A stretch of DNA of 43,233 nt from B13-G4 sp030606805 (lineage in GTDB: Bacteria; Desulfobacterota; Desulfobacteria; Desulfobacterales; ETH-SRB1), in NCBI GenBank assembly GCA_030606805.1, contig JAUWFS010000005.1, positions 1 to 43,233 on the forward strand, read 5' to 3'. The notes beneath the pieces are model-generated. The model searched no databases. It was not told the origin of the DNA and was given only the letters and a program-made list of their open reading frames with translations. This document shows positions 1 to 8,816 of this stretch, one piece after another. The first letter of the stretch is position 1; the number at the start of each line of letters is the position of its first letter. The position numbers and the translations under genes are program-made.

Positions 1-207
1 GATGAAAGTCTTGCCGGAGAAATAGATAAACGGCTTTCTCAGATAAGGGACAGCATTTTGATGATAATTCCCACTAAAAGATTTGAAGATATCAATAGCG
101 TTGAAGGGAAGATCGCTCTGAGCGATGAGATAATGACCAAACTGAACTCTTTCTTAAAAGATGGAAGTATAACCAACATTTATTTTGTTGATTTTGTGAT
201 CCAGTAA
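1..207 (+). CDS. fliL: Flagellar basal-body protein FliL, C-terminal part (partial)
   Basis: The reading frame is open from the first base and stops at 205-207, giving the last 68 residues of a protein. The sequence (MIIPTKRFEDINSVEGK, then KLNSFLKDGSITNIYFVDFV and IQ) resembles the periplasmic C-terminus of FliL, which ends in a strand of the type 'V..VyFt.FviQ'. FliL is a single-pass inner-membrane protein that surrounds the stator units. Its membrane anchor lies outside the window. The position 13 bp before fliM matches the common fliL-fliM-fliN-fliO-fliP order. The assignment rests on the terminal motif plus context. Confidence 0.8.
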   Translation, partial: DESLAGEIDKRLSQIRDSILMIIPTKRFEDINSVEGKIALSDEIMTKLNSFLKDGSITNIYFVDFVIQ

Positions 208-220
208 AGGTCAAAAATTT

Positions 221-1177
221 ATGTCTGATCAGATTTTATCTCAAGAAGAAATAGATGCCCTCCTTACTTCCGTGGATAAGGGGGAAGTTGATCTGGAGGT
301 GGATAAAAAAGAAGAAGCTGGATCTTATGATCTTACTTCCCAGAGCATAATGTTGCACGATCAGTTTTATGCTCTTGAAGAAGTATACGACAAGTTTGCA
401 GATTTGTTGCATAATCTACTCTCTTCATCTCTCCGGAAGAGTGTGAATGTAAAGTTAGTCTCTACGGAAATGGTTAAGTTCAGAAAATTTTTAGAAGGCT
501 TTTCCAATCCAACAAGTTTCAATATATTTAACATGGAACCACTCATTGGATCATCTCTGCTGGCGATAGAACCGGAACTTGTATTTTTTTTAATAGATTG
601 CATGTTTGGAGGGAATGGAAAACCTATAGCTCAGGTGAGAGAATTTACGCTCATTGAGCAGAGGATGATGAGAAAGTTTGCTGTTGAAGCACTGGATAGC
701 CTGGAGAAAGCCCTGGATGTTGTCTGTTCTGTAAAGATTTCCTTAAGAAAAATCGAGACCAAACCCGAATTCGTACATATGGTCGGCCCCAATGATTTAG
801 TTATAGGTGTCGTATTTTCTGTAAAGGCAGATGAATTTTCAGGAGATATTCATTTGTGTATTCCATACCTCATGCTGGAACCGATTAAGGATAAACTCTC
901 CTCCAGATATCTTAGCGATAAGGAGATAGAACATGTATTTGGCGCCCAGATTCAGAATTTGTTGAAAGATACCAATATAGCGGTTGTCGCCGAGTTGGGA
1001 AGAACTACTTATACTATTCGTGACATATTGAATCTCCGGGCAGGAGATATTTTTAAGCTTAATACAGGTCCTCAAGATCTTATCACAATAAATGTTGAAG
1101 ATGTCCCTAAATATCAGGGCGTTCCGGGAGTTATTAAGGGGAACCGCGCAGTTCAAGTAACAAGATTGTTACGTTAA
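221..1177 (+). CDS. fliM: Flagellar motor switch protein FliM
   Basis: The 318-residue product opens with SDQILSQEEIDALL, the FliM N-terminal CheY-P binding motif. A middle CheC-like domain (about 50-235) and a C-terminal SpoA domain (about 245-318) follow. FliM is the central C-ring protein: it binds phospho-CheY and couples the FliG torque ring to FliN. Length is normal for the family (about 320-335). An AAAGG ribosome site lies about 8 bases before the ATG. It heads the fliMNOPQR export/switch run. Confidence 0.97.
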   Translation: MSDQILSQEEIDALLTSVDKGEVDLEVDKKEEAGSYDLTSQSIMLHDQFYALEEVYDKFADLLHNLLSSSLRKSVNVKLVSTEMVKFRKFLEGFSNPTSFNIFNMEPLIGSSLLAIEPELVFFLIDCMFGGNGKPIAQVREFTLIEQRMMRKFAVEALDSLEKALDVVCSVKISLRKIETKPEFVHMVGPNDLVIGVVFSVKADEFSGDIHLCIPYLMLEPIKDKLSSRYLSDKEIEHVFGAQIQNLLKDTNIAVVAELGRTTYTIRDILNLRAGDIFKLNTGPQDLITINVEDVPKYQGVPGVIKGNRAVQVTRLLR

Positions 1178-1196
1178 AATGGAGGTGTAAATAGTC

Positions 1197-1598
1197 ATGG
1201 TTACAACCGATGAAGATAAAGGAAAGCCTGACCCGAGTAGTTCTGATCCTCCGGAGATATCTGGAAGCACCGGAGAGGATGCAGGGGAAAAGCCGTATGA
1301 GTTTTCCGATTTGAGCGATACGTTCGCCTCACAGTCGCCGGCTAATATGGAACTTATTCTTGATATCCCTTTAGAGATAACCGTTGAATTGAGCCGGACC
1401 AGGATGCTGATAAGTGAGCTGCTTAAGCTTGGTCAGGGATCAGTTGTTGAGCTTTCAAAGCTTGCCGGAGAAACGCTGGAAATATTAGCCAATCAAAGAT
1501 TAATAGCCAGGGGAGAGGCGGTAGTTATAAACGAAAAATATGGTATTCGCATCACCGAAATTATGAGTCCCAAGGAACGGATAGAGGGGTTAAAATGA
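1197..1598 (+). CDS. fliN: Flagellar motor switch protein FliN
   Basis: The 133-residue protein has an acidic, Ser/Pro-rich N-terminal tail (about 1-50) and a C-terminal SpoA domain (about 55-130) with LDIPLEITVELSRTRM, the FliN signature. FliN forms the lower C-ring and docks FliH/cargo for export. Its TGA stop overlaps the ATG of fliO (ATGA), so the two are probably translationally coupled. A GGAGG ribosome site precedes the start. Confidence 0.95.
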   Translation: MVTTDEDKGKPDPSSSDPPEISGSTGEDAGEKPYEFSDLSDTFASQSPANMELILDIPLEITVELSRTRMLISELLKLGQGSVVELSKLAGETLEILANQRLIARGEAVVINEKYGIRITEIMSPKERIEGLK

Positions 1599-1966
1599 AC
1601 TATCATCCCGATCTGTTATCAACGGTACTGAAAATGATAGCCGCCCTGGTTATAGTTCTGGGTGGGTTATTTATCGTTTTTTATTTTTTGAGACGAATAT
1701 TAAAGAGAGATGTTGGAGGATCAAGTGAGAAACTAATCAGAGTTTTAGCAAGCAGTTATATTGGGGTTAAAAAAAATATCTCCTTAATTGAGGTCCCGGG
1801 GTCCATACTGGTCCTTGGGGTTACGAGTGACAACATTTGCCTTCTTACCAAAATAGAGGATGAAGAGATATTGAATAGATTTAAGAGGCCTGAAGAGAAA
1901 AAAAGATCGACCTCGTTTTCTGACCAATTAAATAAATTATGTAGCCGTTCACGGCTTGAACCTTGA
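1595..1966 (+). CDS. fliO: Flagellar export assembly protein FliO
   Basis: The 123-residue protein has one N-terminal membrane helix (about 12-33, ALVIVLGGLFIVFYFL) followed by a small cytoplasmic domain with the FliO pattern (KLIRVLASSYIGVKKNISLI...SILVLGVTSDNICLL). FliO chaperones assembly of the FliP pentamer. It overlaps fliN by 4 bases. The last residues (CSRSRLEP) are encoded inside a dispersed repeat that recurs at 21267, so the natural C-terminus appears to have been replaced or trimmed by repeat insertion. Confidence 0.88.
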   Translation: MNYHPDLLSTVLKMIAALVIVLGGLFIVFYFLRRILKRDVGGSSEKLIRVLASSYIGVKKNISLIEVPGSILVLGVTSDNICLLTKIEDEEILNRFKRPEEKKRSTSFSDQLNKLCSRSRLEP

Positions 1967-2056
1967 AATTGGAAAGTAGAAATTTGGGAGAGATTAAAAT
2001 TGAAATTGGAAATTGGGAAGAACAGTACAAAAGCATGAAGGCCAAATTTCCAATTT
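1941..2056 (+). repeat. Dispersed palindromic repeat (copy 1), fliO-fliP junction
   Basis: Two blocks are shared with 21267-21338: the 20-mer at 1941-1960 (GTAGCCGTTCACGGCTTGAA) and the 36-bp block at 2021-2056. The interior contains inverted 'gaaattggaaat' / 'atttccaatt' arms. Compared with the second copy this one carries extra AT-rich sequence between the blocks. It overlaps the last codons of fliO and fills the gap before fliP. Confidence 0.8.
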
Positions 2057-2092
2057 GGTTCCGGCTTATCCGGGTCAGATGATTGGGTGAAC

Positions 2093-2890
2093 ATGGTTTG
2101 TCACATAATGCTAAAATATTACAAACACTTTAGATTGTATATCATTATCTCGATATGTTTCGTGGCCTCTATGGCGTTAACTCCTCATATTTGCTGGGGC
2201 GATACTCCACCGGCTTTGGCGCCTTTTTTCAGTATAGGCCTGGACAAAGCCGTGGACCCTGGACAAGCGTCTGTTGTTCTTGAGATTTTCCTTTTATTAA
2301 CGGTTCTTTCCTTAGCTCCGGCAATTCTTATTATGTTAACCTCATTTACCAGAATTGTAATCGTGCTTTCCGTTCTTCGCCAGGCGATCGGAACCCATCA
2401 GATGCCTCCTAACCAGATAATTATAGGTCTGGCGCTATTTCTTACTTTTTTTATTATGACTCCGGTTTGGCACGATATCAATCAAAATGCGCTTCAACCA
2501 TATTTGGACAAGAAGATAACTCAGCAGCAGGCATTGGAAAGTGCTTCTCAACCTTTAAGAAGTTTTATGTTTAAACAGACAAAGGAAAAGGACCTGGCTT
2601 TGCTTGTTGATATCGCAGACATTGAGAGACCCCGAAATGTCGATGATGTCCCGATTTCCGTGCTTATTCCTTCCTTTATAATCAGTGAATTGAAAACCGC
2701 ATTCCAGATCGGATTTTTGCTTTACGTGCCATTTTTGATTATTGACATGGTTGTAGCGAGTGTTCTTCTTTCCATGGGGATGATGATGTTGCCGCCTATT
2801 ATGATTTCCCTGCCGTTTAAGTTGATGCTTTTCGTTCTTGCTGATGGCTGGTATTTGATTGTGGGTTCCCTGGTAAAGAGCTTTGCATGA
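2093..2890 (+). CDS. fliP: Flagellar export gate protein FliP
   Basis: An N-terminal signal peptide (hydrophobic LYIIISICFVASMAL) is followed by the FliP core: LTVLSLAPAILIMLTSFTRI, QMPPNQIIIGLALFLTFFIM and VASVLLSMGMMMLPPIMISL. FliP pentamers form the base of the export channel with FliQ and FliR. About 265 residues is slightly longer than the enterobacterial form because of the signal region. Three starts are possible: GTG 2087, ATG 2093 and ATG 2108. The sequence just upstream is repeat-derived, so the native leader may have been altered; 2093 is a compromise. Confidence 0.94.
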   Translation: MVCHIMLKYYKHFRLYIIISICFVASMALTPHICWGDTPPALAPFFSIGLDKAVDPGQASVVLEIFLLLTVLSLAPAILIMLTSFTRIVIVLSVLRQAIGTHQMPPNQIIIGLALFLTFFIMTPVWHDINQNALQPYLDKKITQQQALESASQPLRSFMFKQTKEKDLALLVDIADIERPRNVDDVPISVLIPSFIISELKTAFQIGFLLYVPFLIIDMVVASVLLSMGMMMLPPIMISLPFKLMLFVLADGWYLIVGSLVKSFA

Positions 2891-2909
2891 GGATTGGAGA
2901 AGGGTTGAC

Positions 2910-3179
2910 ATGACACCGGAATTTGTAACAGGATTTCTTTCAGAAGGTATAAAAACAGCCATTTTATTGGCAGCGCCGATGTTGTTTGCCGGTCTGATAG
3001 TAGGCCTGATAGTTAGTATATTTCAGGCTGCCACCCAGATTAATGAAATGACCATGACCTTTATTCCTAAAATATTAGCGGTTGGCCTTGCTCTACTTAT
3101 TTTTTTCCCCTGGATGCTTCAGGTCATGATTGATTTTGTCCGTAACCTGTTTATTAATATACCCAATTATATTCGATGA
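2910..3179 (+). CDS. fliQ: Flagellar export gate protein FliQ
   Basis: The 89-residue protein has two membrane helices and the FliQ motifs FVTGFLSEGIKTAILLAAPM and FQAATQINEMTMTFIPKI. The ATG at 2910 is chosen over an in-frame one at 2883 because GGAGAAGGG lies 5 bases upstream and the N-terminus then matches family length. FliQ wraps the FliPR export channel. Its stop overlaps the fliR start (ATGA at 3176). Confidence 0.96.
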   Translation: MTPEFVTGFLSEGIKTAILLAAPMLFAGLIVGLIVSIFQAATQINEMTMTFIPKILAVGLALLIFFPWMLQVMIDFVRNLFINIPNYIR

Positions 3180-3961
3180 CAACTTTCAATATACCACTGC
3201 CGCAGCTTCAGATATTTTTTTTGATTTTTTTGAGAGTTGGCGCAATTATGATGTTCATTCCGGTTTTTGACAGTAGAAACATACCTGTCTTATTTAAAGC
3301 AGGATTGGCATTCTCAGTTAGTATATTGTTATTCCCCATCTTAAAATTAGACAACATTCCTTTTATTACCAGCGCAATACCCTTTGGCATAGGGGTAATA
3401 GGTGAAATCATGATGGGGGCTGTCATTGGTCTTTCCGTTAGGCTGATATTTGCCGGAATTCAGTTAGCAGGCCAACTATCAGGCTTCCAGATGGGTCTTG
3501 CTATTGCCAATGTCATGGATCCCGTAACAAGCGCTCAGGTTTCCATCATCGCTCAATTAAATAATTTGATGGCCATGCTGATATTTTTAACCATTAATGC
3601 TCACCACATGTTTTTACGAGCCCTGGCTGAAAGCTTTCGGTTAATTCCTCCCTTTGATGTTCAATTTAGTAATTCTTTAATTGAGCACTTAATCAGCCTT
3701 TCGGGCAATATGTTTATTATTGCAATTAAGGTAGGAGCGCCGGTTATAGTGGCGCTGCTGCTTACAAACGTGGCTTTTGGATTGATAGCTCGAACAGTTC
3801 CGCAGATGAATATTTTTCTTGTAGCTATGCCTATACAAATCGTTGTCGGGCTGCTGTTTTTGGCTTTTGCCCTTCCTTATTTATTGCTTTTTTTCAGACA
3901 GATATTCAATGAATCAGGAAGAGATATCCTTCTTCTTTTAAGAGCCATGGGGAATGGATGA
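3176..3961 (+). CDS. fliR: Flagellar export gate protein FliR
   Basis: The 261-residue, strongly hydrophobic protein has about six membrane segments and the FliR pattern (FLIFLRVGAIMMFIPVFDSR near the start, QLAGQLSGFQMGLAIANVMD in the middle, APVIVALLLTNVAFGLIART later). FliR completes the FliPQR gate and contacts FlhB. It overlaps fliQ by 4 bases. Length is typical (about 260). Confidence 0.95.
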   Translation: MTTFNIPLPQLQIFFLIFLRVGAIMMFIPVFDSRNIPVLFKAGLAFSVSILLFPILKLDNIPFITSAIPFGIGVIGEIMMGAVIGLSVRLIFAGIQLAGQLSGFQMGLAIANVMDPVTSAQVSIIAQLNNLMAMLIFLTINAHHMFLRALAESFRLIPPFDVQFSNSLIEHLISLSGNMFIIAIKVGAPVIVALLLTNVAFGLIARTVPQMNIFLVAMPIQIVVGLLFLAFALPYLLLFFRQIFNESGRDILLLLRAMGNG

Positions 3962-3969
3962 TTGGATGA

Positions 3970-4001
3970 AACTAATCAACTAATTAACTAATCAACTAAT
4001 C
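3970..4001 (+). repeat. Octanucleotide tandem repeat before flhB
   Basis: Four head-to-tail 8-bp units (AACTAATC, AACTAATT, AACTAATC, AACTAATC) occupy the fliR-flhB spacer, ending about 10 bp before the flhB ribosome site. Similar 8-bp repeats stand before other flagellar genes in this window. Confidence 0.85.
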
Positions 4002-4019
4002 AACGAGGAACGGTCGACT

Positions 4020-5090
4020 ATGTCCAAAGGAAGCGACCAGGAAAAAACCGAACAACCCACTCCCAAACGTCTTCAGGAAGCAAGAAAAAAGGGGCAGGTG
4101 GCCCAAAGCAAAGAGGTCTCTTCCGCTTTAATTCTATTGAGCTCTTTGGGAGTATTCCTTTTTGCCGGTTCCTGGATGTTTTGGTCTCTTTCCGGGTTTA
4201 TGCGGGGAATATTTCAAAATCTCGGGACCTTCCGTCTGCACGATGTTTCTACTGTCAGCGCTTTCTTATTAGAGATTTTTGAGCAATACTTCTTAATTTT
4301 AATGCCTTTGATGTTGGTTGTTTTTGTTGCAGGAATTGCAGCCAATATTTTTCAGATTGGCTTTTTATTTACACCAAAGCCCCTTATTCCGGATCTTTCT
4401 AAACTTGATCCTGTTAAGGGAATGAAGAAATTTTTTTCTCTAAAGGCCTTAGCGGAGCTTGTCAAGTCGCTGTTTAAAATATTCTCTGTGGGCGGCATAG
4501 CATTTTTAATGCTAAAAGGAGAACTGGAGACCATTCCTTCTCTGATACAGATGAGCATTGCGGAGATTCTTTCATTTATTGGCAGGGTTTCTTTTAATAT
4601 GTGCTTGTATGTTTGTCTGTTTTTAATTGTCCTGGCGATTTTAGATTATGTTTATCAACGCTGGCAGCATGAAAAGGACATGAAGATGACCAAACAGGAA
4701 GTTAAAGATGAATCAAAGCAGACAGAAGGAGATCCCACTGTTAAATCCAGAATTAGAAAGGCTCAGATGGAAATAGCGCAACGTAGAATGATGGAAGCGG
4801 TTCCTGATGCCGATGTTGTAGTAACCAACCCCACCAGCCTTGCTATTGCTCTTAAGTTTGATGCAAAAGAGATGATTGCTCCCCAGGTAATAGCAAAAGG
4901 AGCCGGCTTTATTGCTGAGCGGATTAAAGAAATTGCTAAAGAAAATCAAGTCCCGGTTGTCGAGCAAAAACAACTCGCTCAGGCTCTTTTTAAGCTCGCG
5001 GAAGTAGGGGATTCTGTTCCTGTTGATCTCTATCGGGCAGTTGCCGAGATTCTGGCATATGTTTACAGATTGAAGGGGATGGGAGTTTAG
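4020..5090 (+). CDS. flhB: Flagellar export switch protein FlhB
   Basis: The 356-residue protein begins EKTEQPTPKRLQEARKKGQV, the FlhB N-terminal signature, then has four membrane helices (about 30-215) and a cytoplasmic domain. FlhB switches export from rod/hook to filament substrates after self-cleavage at an Asn-Pro bond. Here the cleavage motif reads N-P-T-S (in VVTNPTSLAIAL, about residue 270) rather than the usual N-P-T-H. The catalytic Asn-Pro remains but the histidine position is substituted. The downstream IAERIKEIAKENQVPVVEQ is conserved. Spacing to flhA is unusually long and repeat-filled. Confidence 0.96.
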   Translation: MSKGSDQEKTEQPTPKRLQEARKKGQVAQSKEVSSALILLSSLGVFLFAGSWMFWSLSGFMRGIFQNLGTFRLHDVSTVSAFLLEIFEQYFLILMPLMLVVFVAGIAANIFQIGFLFTPKPLIPDLSKLDPVKGMKKFFSLKALAELVKSLFKIFSVGGIAFLMLKGELETIPSLIQMSIAEILSFIGRVSFNMCLYVCLFLIVLAILDYVYQRWQHEKDMKMTKQEVKDESKQTEGDPTVKSRIRKAQMEIAQRRMMEAVPDADVVVTNPTSLAIALKFDAKEMIAPQVIAKGAGFIAERIKEIAKENQVPVVEQKQLAQALFKLAEVGDSVPVDLYRAVAEILAYVYRLKGMGV

Positions 5091-5121
5091 GGCATTAGGC
5101 ATGAAAAATGCGTGTTGTATA

Positions 5122-5292
5122 TTAAAGTGCCTAAAGTTGAGGTACGCCTTCGGCGTGCTAATTGATAACCCAAAAAATAGAAGGAGCATGCCCTCACTTG
5201 TGTATTAATGGTTTATCGAACCTATATAAAATGGCAGAATTCCTTAACTTTAGGCACTTTAACATACTTTAGCTCACTTTAGGCACTTTAAA
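5122..5292 (+). repeat. Inverted-repeat element between flhB and flhA
   Basis: TTAAAGTGCCTAAAGTT (5122-5138) is perfectly inverted at 5246-5262, and a further direct copy of the right arm begins at 5276. The left arm is followed by an inner hairpin (TACGCCTTCGGCGTG). The same family flanks the DUF2802 gene at 10891 and 11609. No gene is visible between the arms. Confidence 0.85.
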
Positions 5293-5326
5293 ATAAGCAG
5301 AAATTCCTTTTAAAGATGGGAGGATT

Positions 5327-7426
5327 ATGGAAACAGAAAATCAAACAGGATACTCAGAGATTGCCTTCATAGCAAAACACAGTGATATTCTTATGGCTAT
5401 ATCAGCTGTGGTTATTCTGGTAGTTATGATAATACCTCTGCCGGCTATGCTGCTGGATATCCTTTTGTCGTTTAACATAACATTTGCTTTAATAATTCTT
5501 CTGGTAGGCATGTATATCTCGAAGCCATTAGAGTTATCAGCATTTCCTTCCATACTTTTAATCACTACCTTGTTCAGATTATCACTAAATGTCGCTTCCA
5601 CTCGAATAATTCTACTCCACGGAAATGAGGGGCCCATGGCAGCCGGAAAAGTGATCAATGCTTTCGGAAGCTTTGTGGTTGGAGGAAACTATCTGGTGGG
5701 AATCATAGTTTTTTTGATCCTGGTCGTTATTAATTTTGTGGTAATTACGAAAGGAGCCGGACGAATTGCGGAAGTGGCTGCCAGATTTACTCTGGACGCT
5801 ATGCCCGGCAAGCAGATGAGTATAGATGCCGACTTGAATGCAGGCTTGATAAATGACCAGGAAGCAAAGGCGAGGAGACTGGAAATTTCACAAGAAGCGG
5901 AATATTATGGCGCTATGGATGGCGCTAATAAATTTGTTCGTGGAGATGCTATAGCAGGAATAATAATTACTCTGATCAACATCCTAGGCGGGTTTGCTAT
6001 TGGAGTTTTCCAGAATAAAATGGGTTTTTCCGATGCAGTCCAGAGTTATACTTTGCTGACAGTGGGAGATGGATTGGTCTGCCAGATTCCTGCCCTGATC
6101 ATTTCAACGGCAGCGGGTATTATAGTAAGTAGATCTTCTTCTAAAACAAACATGGGAAGAGAGATAATTTCTCAGATTTTATTCCAGCCGCGTGCTATCG
6201 CTATTGTTGCTGTTGTGCTTTTTGGACTTGGCATGGTTCCAGGGCTTCCGGCTCTCCCTTTTGTTATTTTATCAATCCTATCCGCAAGTGTGGCTTATTT
6301 GATTTTGCAAACAAGAAAGACTGATTTAAAAAAACAGAAAGGCAGACAGATGCAAAAATCCAAAACCAGATCGCCTGAAAAGTTAAAACCCCTTCCTCCT
6401 CTTGATATTCTATCTCTGGAAGTCGGCTATGGCCTTATTCCATTGGTGGACGTGGAACAAAATGGTGAGCTTTTGGACCGGATTAAGTCAATCAGGCGAC
6501 AGATTGCTCAGGAAGTCGGAATTATTGTTCCCTCTGTTCACATCCAGGATAACATGCAGTTAGAATCCGGTGAATATGCCATCTTGCTTAGAGGGAATGA
6601 AGTGGCCAGGGGAGAATTGATGATAAACCACTATCTGGCCATAAATCCCGGAACTGTTGAAAAGAAGATTGACGGGGTGCCGACAAAAGAACCTACCTAT
6701 GGGCTGCCGGCTTTCTGGATTAAAGAAGAAGTTAAAGAAAGTGCTATGACTAAAGGATATACGGTAGTTGATCTCTCTACTGTTTTAACAACGCATCTGT
6801 CCGATGTGATCAGACATCATGCTCATGAATTATTGGGAAGACAGGAGGTCCAGCAGTTATTAGATAGCCTTAAATCCTCCCATCCAAAAGTGGTGGAAGA
6901 ATTGATTCCCAATTTATTGTCTCTTGGCGGTTTAGGGAAAGTGTTGCAGAACCTTTTAATGGAGCAGATTCCTATTCGTGATCTACTAACTATTTTGGAG
7001 ACATTGGCCGACTGGGCTCCAATGATAAAGGATATAGATGCCCTGACAGAGCATGTTCGTCAATCACTGGCAAGAACGATTACCGGACTCTATCAGGCAT
7101 CTGATGGAAATATACCATTAATAACCCTTGACCAGAGCATTGAAAACGCCGTATCCGGAGCAATTCAGCAAACAGAACATGGCAGTTTTCTCGCTATGGA
7201 ACCTAATGTCGTCCAAAAAATCATGAAAATCCTTACCAAAAATCTGGAGAAGTTTTCACAACTGAATTGTCAACCGATTGTTTTATGCTCAGTCCCGATT
7301 AGATCGCATTTCAAGAAGCTTGTAGATCGGTTTATTCCTAATTTAGTAGTGCTCTCATATAATGATATTTTAAATAATGTTAAAATCCAATCAATAGGAA
7401 CAGTGGGACTTTCTGATGCAGATTAA
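5327..7426 (+). CDS. flhA: Flagellar export gate protein FlhA
   Basis: The 699-residue protein has eight predicted membrane helices in the first 340 residues, including the FHIPEP-family block PSILLITTLFRLSLNVASTR. A Lys/Arg-rich linker (about 335-350) leads to the cytoplasmic domain beginning PLPPLDILSLEVGYGLIPLV. FlhA forms the nonameric docking ring for chaperone-substrate complexes and couples proton flow to export. Length is standard. GGGAGG precedes the ATG. The end overlaps flhF by 11 bases. Confidence 0.97.
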   Translation: METENQTGYSEIAFIAKHSDILMAISAVVILVVMIIPLPAMLLDILLSFNITFALIILLVGMYISKPLELSAFPSILLITTLFRLSLNVASTRIILLHGNEGPMAAGKVINAFGSFVVGGNYLVGIIVFLILVVINFVVITKGAGRIAEVAARFTLDAMPGKQMSIDADLNAGLINDQEAKARRLEISQEAEYYGAMDGANKFVRGDAIAGIIITLINILGGFAIGVFQNKMGFSDAVQSYTLLTVGDGLVCQIPALIISTAAGIIVSRSSSKTNMGREIISQILFQPRAIAIVAVVLFGLGMVPGLPALPFVILSILSASVAYLILQTRKTDLKKQKGRQMQKSKTRSPEKLKPLPPLDILSLEVGYGLIPLVDVEQNGELLDRIKSIRRQIAQEVGIIVPSVHIQDNMQLESGEYAILLRGNEVARGELMINHYLAINPGTVEKKIDGVPTKEPTYGLPAFWIKEEVKESAMTKGYTVVDLSTVLTTHLSDVIRHHAHELLGRQEVQQLLDSLKSSHPKVVEELIPNLLSLGGLGKVLQNLLMEQIPIRDLLTILETLADWAPMIKDIDALTEHVRQSLARTITGLYQASDGNIPLITLDQSIENAVSGAIQQTEHGSFLAMEPNVVQKIMKILTKNLEKFSQLNCQPIVLCSVPIRSHFKKLVDRFIPNLVVLSYNDILNNVKIQSIGTVGLSDAD

Positions 7427-8801
7427 AAGATTTGAAGCAGAGAATATGACAGAAGCTTTAAGGTTGGTTAAACAAGAATTTGGTTCTGAGGCAGTGATTC
7501 TTTCCGCCAGAAGCCTGGAGAAAAAGAGAGGTGTGTTTTGGCCTATGAAAAGACCTGGAGCAGAGGTAACGGCAGCAAAAGATACCAGTTGCACGGAGGC
7601 TAAAGAAGTTCCACCAAACAAGATGCGGAAGTTTTATAAAAATCAATCACTTCGATCCAATTTAGAGGATTCAAGCAAGAAGAAAAGCTCAGTCAGCTTG
7701 CTTCATGGGGAGGCGAATGCATTAAAAAATAGACATAATAATCATATGGTTAAAAGAAATCATGTTCCTCAGAATAATGCCAGGAAATTATTTGCGTTGC
7801 ATCAGCGCATGTTGTTTCAAGGCATAGAGGAGAATATAGCTCTGGATTTGATAGAAAAGATAAATAGAATTATGTCATCAGAGAATGTTTTGAAAAATGA
7901 AGAACTTAAATCCTGTTTGATTCACGCTTTTGAGAAGACAGGTCTAAGAGTTTCTCCGATAAAAATGGAACAGAGCAAGCAAAAAATTGTTGCTTTTGTG
8001 GGTCCTACCGGAGTGGGAAAGACAACAACTATTGCCAAATTAGCTGCCATCCAGGCTATCAAAATGAGAAAACGTGTTGCCTTGATTACTCTGGATAATT
8101 ATCGAATCGCTGGAATTGAACAGCTCAAAATTTACGCAAAAATCATCGGAATTCCCATCGAAATTGCTTCGACCGGCAAAGAATTCAAGGAATGCCTTAA
8201 CAGGCTGAAGGACAAAGATCTTATTTTAATCGATACTGCTGGAATGAGTCAAGGGAATGAATATCAGTTTAATGAACTTAGGATTTTTTTTGATAAAATT
8301 CGTCATGTTGAAACTCATCTTCTCTTGAGTGCCACCACAAAAGAGAATGATCTTATTGATATATTGGCAAGGTTTAAAGTATTTCCCATTAGCAAATTGT
8401 TATTTACAAAGCTTGATGAGAGCACCTCGTATGGAAACATGCTTAATCAGATAATTCAATCAAAAATACCGGTCTCATATTTTACAAATGGTCAGCAAGT
8501 GCCTGAAGATATAGAAATTGCAACATTAGAAAGGTTGGTGGATTTGATAACAGGCCAGGAAAAGGATGGGAGACATTTCAGTGAATCTTACGTTGCAAGC
8601 AAAGACTCATTCTTTTTTCATTGTTTTGACTGTCAATTGGTAAAGGAGATTAAGCAAGAGGATATCATCGTATTTGAAAGAGCAATAGATGCGGCAAATA
8701 AACAGCTCAAACCCTGCGGATTATGTTGTCCTGACAAGGTTGAAAAACAGAATCTATATTCTTGGGATGCAAATAAAAGAAAAAGCGGTACTTATCAATG
8801 A
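7416..8801 (+). CDS. flhF: Flagellar SRP-like GTPase FlhF
   Basis: The 461-residue protein has the FlhF B domain start (MQIKRFEAENMTEALRLVKQ), a charged linker (about 50-120), and an SRP-type NG GTPase with P-loop GPTGVGKTTT (about 196-205), DTAG (about 274-277) and a TKLDE G4 motif (about 331). FlhF sets the polar site and number of flagella and recruits FliF. After the G domain there is an extra tail of about 70 residues carrying cysteines at about 403, 406, 434, 437 and 438 (CFDC and CGLCC), not part of the usual FlhF fold. It overlaps flhA and is followed by flhG, the normal pairing. Confidence 0.96.
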   Translation: MQIKRFEAENMTEALRLVKQEFGSEAVILSARSLEKKRGVFWPMKRPGAEVTAAKDTSCTEAKEVPPNKMRKFYKNQSLRSNLEDSSKKKSSVSLLHGEANALKNRHNNHMVKRNHVPQNNARKLFALHQRMLFQGIEENIALDLIEKINRIMSSENVLKNEELKSCLIHAFEKTGLRVSPIKMEQSKQKIVAFVGPTGVGKTTTIAKLAAIQAIKMRKRVALITLDNYRIAGIEQLKIYAKIIGIPIEIASTGKEFKECLNRLKDKDLILIDTAGMSQGNEYQFNELRIFFDKIRHVETHLLLSATTKENDLIDILARFKVFPISKLLFTKLDESTSYGNMLNQIIQSKIPVSYFTNGQQVPEDIEIATLERLVDLITGQEKDGRHFSESYVASKDSFFFHCFDCQLVKEIKQEDIIVFERAIDAANKQLKPCGLCCPDKVEKQNLYSWDANKRKSGTYQ

Positions 8802-8816
8802 TGATTGGATGATTAG

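Noticed and set aside
5139..5155. GAGGTACGCCTTCGGCGTG has GG and GC 10 bases apart, like a sigma-54 promoter before flhA.
   Set aside because: It is the stem-loop of the dispersed repeat, the -12 box does not match TTGC, and it lies far from flhA.
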